Assembly (NCBI GenBank): GCA_015486445.1
Contig: WFRT01000303.1
Span: 1 to 9,517 of the forward strand
DNA length: 9,517 nucleotides
Origin: Pseudomonadota bacterium
GTDB lineage: Bacteria; Desulfobacterota; Anaeroferrophillalia; Anaeroferrophillales; Tharpellaceae
Direction of reading: 5' to 3'
Numbering within the stretch: the stretch's first letter is position 1; each line of letters begins with the position of its first letter. Positions 6,480 to 9,517 of the stretch are shown here, piece by piece. Below the pieces are notes generated by a model, which saw only the letters and a program-made list of their open reading frames with translations, was not told the origin of the DNA and did not search any database. A program made the translations under genes and the position numbers.

Positions 6480-7576
6480 TCGATCACGTTATCCCCCCTG
6501 CCGACCATCTCTGTCTGCCGGTTATTCTGGCGCTGCCAACGCTTCTCGACTTTCTCAACCAGGATATAGTAGCAGATTAACGCAACAACTATCCCTCCCA
6601 ACGCCCGTCCCGGCGAATCAAGATTCATCAGGACCAGAATCCCCTGGATTATGGCAAGGCCGTAATTGGTCATGCTTACGGTTCTCTGGCTGAGTCCGCT
6701 CTGGGAAAATCTCTGGTACAGGTGCAGACGATGCGGCTCGAGTATGTTTTCTCCCCGCCGGATTCTCGCCAACAGCGTAAACCCGCCGTCGAATATAAAG
6801 TTGGCGGTCAGCAGGGGCATCAGCATCAGGCTGTTCCAGCCCGGGTGACGGGCGGCCCCCAGCAAGCCCAGGGCAGCCAGTATAAAACCGATACTGACAC
6901 TTCCCACATCCCCCATAAACACCTTTGCCGGGGGAAAGTTAAAGGCCAGAAAGCCGACACATCCGGTGGCCAGCACCAGGGCAAGATAGGCCAGCACCGC
7001 ATCACCGTGCATATACTGTATCAGGGAGAAAAACATGGCGACCACCAGCCCCTGCCCGGCTGCCAGGCCATCAATGCCGTCCATGAAATTGTACAGGTTT
7101 GCCATCCCCACGATCCAGACAAGACTGACCGGAACCGCAAACAGCATGACAAGGCCGCCCCACACTCCCTCGAAATACGAACCGGAGAAAATCCCCGACA
7201 TTCCCAGGAAAGAGAGTCCCGCTATTACCTGCACACCAAGTCGCAAATAGGGTGACAATTCACGAATATCATCCCCCAGCGACACCAGCGCCACAAAAAA
7301 CAGCGGCACCACCAATGAATATGGAAGTCCGTTTCCGGTTATCCCGCTGCCATGCCAGGCCGGGGCGATAATGATCCCCATCAGAAAACTGGATACAATC
7401 CCTACCCCGCCGCATTTGGGGGTGGCCAGGAGATGAGATGACCTCTCATTCGGCTGGTCAAGCAGGCGGACGTAGTAGAGGATCACCCAGGTGACCGTCA
7501 GGGAAACAAACAGCACCCCGCCCAGGCACAACACCAGCTTAGGCACCAGGGCCCACTGCATTTCAGGATTCATCAT
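6452..7576 (-). CDS. Polyprenyl-phosphate sugar-1-phosphate transferase, WecA/WbpL (MraY) family
   Basis: Enzymes of this family move a HexNAc-1-phosphate from a UDP-sugar onto undecaprenyl phosphate in the inner membrane, starting O-antigen or another surface glycan. The 374 residues contain many hydrophobic spans (roughly ten to eleven) and the family motifs in order: QPNERSSH (41-48), TPKCGGVGI (52-60), Asp102-Asp103 in LGDD, NLYNFMDGIDGLA (160-172), NFPPAKVFMGDVGS (213-226), FDGGFTLL (262-269) and HRLHLYQR (282-289). NFMDGIDG with HRxHLYQR points to the WbpL/WbcO branch rather than MraY or classical WecA, so the exact sugar is unknown. TPKCGG differs from the more usual TPRGGG. Two adjacent ATGs (7576, 7573) are possible starts. 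It lies 40 bp after rpoZ and overlaps the convergent lptB by 28 bp. The C-terminal 35 residues are polar and cytoplasmic-looking. Confidence 0.9.
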   Translation of the reverse strand: MMNPEMQWALVPKLVLCLGGVLFVSLTVTWVILYYVRLLDQPNERSSHLLATPKCGGVGIVSSFLMGIIIAPAWHGSGITGNGLPYSLVVPLFFVALVSLGDDIRELSPYLRLGVQVIAGLSFLGMSGIFSGSYFEGVWGGLVMLFAVPVSLVWIVGMANLYNFMDGIDGLAAGQGLVVAMFFSLIQYMHGDAVLAYLALVLATGCVGFLAFNFPPAKVFMGDVGSVSIGFILAALGLLGAARHPGWNSLMLMPLLTANFIFDGGFTLLARIRRGENILEPHRLHLYQRFSQSGLSQRTVSMTNYGLAIIQGILVLMNLDSPGRALGGIVVALICYYILVEKVEKRWQRQNNRQTEMVGRGDNVIDYRRKSSPK

Positions 7577-7616
7577 ACTCAGCCATCAGTTCCACGTGCA
7601 ACACCGGCACCTGAAA

Positions 7617-7808
7617 TCAATCGTATTCGGGCCAGATGCGACCCTGGGCAATTTCACGCAGAGACATTACCACCGGACGGTTATCATATCCCTCAAGCAG
7701 CGACCCTTTCTGCCTGATAATGTCCTTGGCCCGCCGTGAAGCAAGCGAGATCAACTCAAAACGATTGGGCACCCGGGCCAGACAATCTTCTACGGTTATC
7801 CTTGCCAT
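7617..7808 (-). CDS. rpoZ: DNA-directed RNA polymerase subunit omega
   Basis: Omega binds the beta-prime subunit and helps assemble RNA polymerase; in many bacteria it also forms part of a ppGpp site. The protein has only 63 residues, at the short end of the family. It is clearly recognisable from MARITVEDCLARVPNRFELI, then LASRRAKDIIRQ, and the closing VVMSLREIAQGRI. A textbook AAGGAGGA (7813-7820 on this strand) precedes the ATG by four bases, so the start is firm. The neighbours gmk and yicC are its usual partners. After the TGA stop the same frame stays open for 17 codons (FQVPVLHVELMAEYDES) into the start of the next gene; this is probably chance but is noted as a finding. Confidence 0.96.
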   Translation of the reverse strand: MARITVEDCLARVPNRFELISLASRRAKDIIRQKGSLLEGYDNRPVVMSLREIAQGRIWPEYD

Positions 7809-7886
7809 TCAGTCCTCCTTTATGCAAATACGGTTGTCAAACTCCAGAACCAGGCCCCCCGCCATCATACCGAAAGACCATGTCAT
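7809..7886 (-). CDS. Possible 25-residue micro-ORF filling the gmk-rpoZ gap
   Basis: On the - strand an ATG overlaps the gmk stop by one base (TGATG at 7888-7884). The frame runs 25 codons to a TGA (7811-7809) that directly abuts the rpoZ ATG. The product would start MTWSFGMMAGG and end FDNRICIKED. I recognise no family, membrane span or motif; the first half is hydrophobic and the last ten residues are charged. The rpoZ ribosome site AAGGAGGA lies inside its last codons. The stop/start overlap is typical of translational coupling, and the ORF occupies the whole gap, so it could be a genuine small protein or a leader that couples gmk to rpoZ translation. It could equally be chance: a 78-bp open frame is not rare. 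An internal start at the double ATG (Met7/Met8) is also possible. Confidence 0.3.
   Translation of the reverse strand: MTWSFGMMAGGLVLEFDNRICIKED
7813..7820 (-). promoter_or_regulatory. Strong ribosome binding site of rpoZ
   Basis: AAGGAGGA on the - strand, four bases before the rpoZ ATG, is the best Shine-Dalgarno match in the window. Confidence 0.85.
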
Positions 7887-8518
7887 CAACTTTCCTTCTC
7901 AAAATCTAAAGAAAGGGACTCCAGCAAAGCACGATTGCGCTCAACCTTGGCCCTTTCAGCGCTTATTATCTGCCGGAAGCCGGCCACGGCTTTATCAATT
8001 TCGTCATTTACCAACAGGTAGCGATATTGAGAGGCAAAACGCAATTCCCCTCTGGCATTGGCAAGCCGCCGGCTGATCACTTCACCGTCGTCCGTTCCAC
8101 GTGAAACCAGTCGGTGCCGCAGCTCATCAAAAGACGGGGGAACAATGAAAATCGTAGCCATGTCAAAAGGCCAGGTCTTCGCCAGCTGCGCCACTCCCTG
8201 CACATCTACATCAAGGACCACGTCCTGGCCGGACTGCAAAAGCTTCATAACCTGGGCCCGGGCGGTACCATAACAGTTGCCGTGCACCAGAGCATACTCG
8301 AGAAATTCCCCCCCGGCTATCCGGGACTTAAATTCAGATTCAGAAATAAAGAAATAATCTTTTCCTTCCTTTTCTCCAGGTCGCGGCTCCCGGCTGGTTA
8401 CCGAGACGGAAAAAGAAAGTTTACCCTCCAGGGCGAGAACACGTCGCAGAATCGTTGTTTTGCCACATCCCGACGGGGCGGAGACAACAATCAAAAATGG
8501 CGTGTGATCAGACAACAT
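7886..8518 (-). CDS. gmk: Guanylate kinase
   Basis: Guanylate kinase phosphorylates GMP (and dGMP) to the diphosphate with ATP in the cytoplasm. The 210 residues match the bacterial family (about 207). They show the P-loop SAPSGCGKTT (13-22, Lys20), the GMP-binding stretch VTSREPRPGEKEGKDYFF (about 40-57), GEFLEYALVHGNCYGT, the acidic core VVLDVDVQGVAQL, IFIVPPSFDELRHRL, and the late NARGELRFASQYRYLLVND. All key elements are present. The start at 8518 overlaps the end of yicC by 11 bp and has only a poor ribosome site, so it is probably translated by coupling to yicC; a TTG one codon later is an alternative. The yicC-gmk-rpoZ order is common in several bacterial groups. Confidence 0.97.
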   Translation of the reverse strand: MLSDHTPFLIVVSAPSGCGKTTILRRVLALEGKLSFSVSVTSREPRPGEKEGKDYFFISESEFKSRIAGGEFLEYALVHGNCYGTARAQVMKLLQSGQDVVLDVDVQGVAQLAKTWPFDMATIFIVPPSFDELRHRLVSRGTDDGEVISRRLANARGELRFASQYRYLLVNDEIDKAVAGFRQIISAERAKVERNRALLESLSLDFEKES

Positions 8519-9422
8519 TCTGGACCTGTTCCCGAACCTGTTCCAGAACCGTCTTAACCTCCACCGCTTCCCGGGTCAACTCCAGAAAACTGGCCTTGGC
8601 CGTAATCGTATTAATCTCGCGCGACAGCTCCTGAACTATAAAATCAAGCTTCTTCCCCTTGCGCAGCTCTTTTGAGCTTTCGATCACACTGCAAAATTGC
8701 TTGATGTGAGACTTGAAACGAACTATCTCCTCGGAGACATCAGACCTGTCGACCTGGTGCGCAATCTCCTGGCACAACCGTGCCTGATCCAACTCCAGGT
8801 TGTTATCCACCAGGCGCGAGATTCGCGACTGCAGCCGCTGTTTGAAGAGTTCGGGCATCTGCAACGCCAGAGAATGAATCTTGTCAATGCGACCATTCAA
8901 ATCCTGCATCGCACTGAGAAAAAAGGTCGACAATTCTCTGCCCTCATCAAGGCAGCTTTGCCGATGCAGTAAAAGCGCCTCGGACACCAAAAGCTTTATT
9001 TGCTCCGGCAATCCACTCTCATCCACTTCCGCAGTTCGCGAAGTCATCGCCTGCTGCAGGGAAGCACTCAACAGGGCCTGCCGGTAAACCGGTTCCCCAT
9101 TCTGCCAGCCCAGCTCCCGCAATAATTCGAGTCCCGCCCGGCAAAATTGTTTTGCCGCAGCTTTATCAAAATCGCCTGCTCCATCGCCCGGGTCCAAATA
9201 CAACTTTTCATAGCTGAGCACAAGGTCCACTTTCCCCCTGATCAGCTTGTTCTTGAGCAGCCCCCTTAAAGCCGGTTCAAGGGAAATATACTCCTGAGGA
9301 AGCCTGACGCGGCAGTCAAGGTAACGGCTGTTCACCGACTGCACGACACATCGCCATCGGCGCTCTCCCAACTCCCGAGACAGCTCGCCATAGCCGGTCA
9401 TACTTAACAGGGTATCACTCAT
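8508..9422 (-). CDS. yicC: YicC/YloC family endoribonuclease
   Basis: YicC-family proteins are endoribonucleases linked in E. coli to small-RNA turnover. The 304 residues are slightly longer than E. coli YicC (287). Landmarks: N-terminal SMTGYGELSRE, SVNSRYLDCRVRLP and LIRGKVDLVLSYE; a helical middle with LLVSEALLLHRQSCLDEGREL; then the conserved C-terminal domain with EIAHQVDRSDVSEEIVRFKS HI..F and GKKLDFIVQELSREINTITAK. In the last motif TITAKA replaces the more usual TIGSKA, a modest departure. The last residues contain a small repeat EQVREQVQ encoded by a 12-nt-spaced duplication. The ATG at 9422 is preceded by a weak CAGGT. It leads the - strand group visible here and overlaps gmk by 11 bp. 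Confidence 0.94.
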   Translation of the reverse strand: MSDTLLSMTGYGELSRELGERRWRCVVQSVNSRYLDCRVRLPQEYISLEPALRGLLKNKLIRGKVDLVLSYEKLYLDPGDGAGDFDKAAAKQFCRAGLELLRELGWQNGEPVYRQALLSASLQQAMTSRTAEVDESGLPEQIKLLVSEALLLHRQSCLDEGRELSTFFLSAMQDLNGRIDKIHSLALQMPELFKQRLQSRISRLVDNNLELDQARLCQEIAHQVDRSDVSEEIVRFKSHIKQFCSVIESSKELRKGKKLDFIVQELSREINTITAKASFLELTREAVEVKTVLEQVREQVQNVV

Positions 9423-9425
9423 CGA

Positions 9426-9517
9426 TCAGACCTGTATAAAAAAGGTAAAGTAAACATCCGCAAAATACTGGGTCGGACGCGAAAAGCAGATTTCAAGGCG
9501 CCCCATCACCACAGGTC
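9426..9517 (-). CDS. Possible 3' end of an upstream gene, cut by the window edge
   Basis: One - strand frame is open from the window edge to a TGA at 9428-9426, three bases before the yicC ATG; the other two frames are closed. The 29 visible residues include GRLEICFSRPTQYFADVYF and end FFIQV. I recognise no family, and the Phe-rich composition could simply reflect T-rich non-coding DNA. The tight spacing to yicC would suit an operon partner. The same stretch may instead hold the yicC promoter: TTGCGG and TATACA are visible, but 19 bp apart. Confidence 0.2.
   Translation of the reverse strand, partial: PVVMGRLEICFSRPTQYFADVYFTFFIQV

Noticed and set aside
6722..7255. 177-codon + strand open frame opposite the WbpL-like gene
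   Set aside because: It is antisense to a clear membrane enzyme and its translation is low-complexity and Gln/His-rich with no family resemblance.
7829..7848. TTGACA on the - strand as a -35 box for rpoZ
   Set aside because: No acceptable -10 hexamer occurs 16-18 bp downstream; GAGGAC, part of the ribosome site, lies there.

Overview
The window looks like chromosome from a Gram-negative, lipopolysaccharide-making bacterium. The best guess is a member of the Desulfobacterota (the former Deltaproteobacteria). The order pyrG-kdsA-kdsD-kdsC-lptC-lptA-lptB and the trio yicC-gmk-rpoZ are arrangements I associate with that group. This placement is inferred from gene order and protein character, not from a marker gene.

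Layout: positions 1-285 are non-coding. They carry a strong imperfect inverted repeat of about 111 bp (48-158), followed by an AT-rich leader before pyrG. From 286 to 6479 seven tightly spaced genes run on the + strand. They encode CTP synthase, three Kdo-synthesis enzymes (KdsA, KdsD, KdsC) and three LPS-transport components (LptC, LptA and the ATPase LptB). From the right edge back to 6452 a second group runs on the - strand: yicC (YicC-family endoribonuclease), gmk, rpoZ and an 11-span-type membrane sugar-phosphate transferase of the WecA/WbpL family. A previously unlisted 25-codon ORF exactly fills the gmk-rpoZ gap. The two groups converge, and their last genes overlap tail to tail by 28 bp (6452-6479).

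How the genes fit together: KdsD makes arabinose-5-phosphate, KdsA condenses it with phosphoenolpyruvate to Kdo-8-phosphate, and KdsC removes the phosphate to give Kdo. PyrG makes CTP, which the CMP-Kdo synthetase (not in this window) needs to activate Kdo. LptB powers extraction of finished LPS, and LptC and LptA carry it across the periplasm. The transferase on the other strand probably starts a polyprenyl-linked surface glycan such as O-antigen, so both convergent groups end in envelope-glycan genes. The rest of the - strand group is housekeeping: RNA turnover, GMP to GDP, and the omega subunit of RNA polymerase.

Most of the window is ordinary core genome. The items most worth a second look are the upstream hairpin element, the gmk-rpoZ micro-ORF, the convergent overlap and the position of the WbpL-like gene. 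I see no tRNA, rRNA, CRISPR array, transposase or convincing intrinsic terminator.
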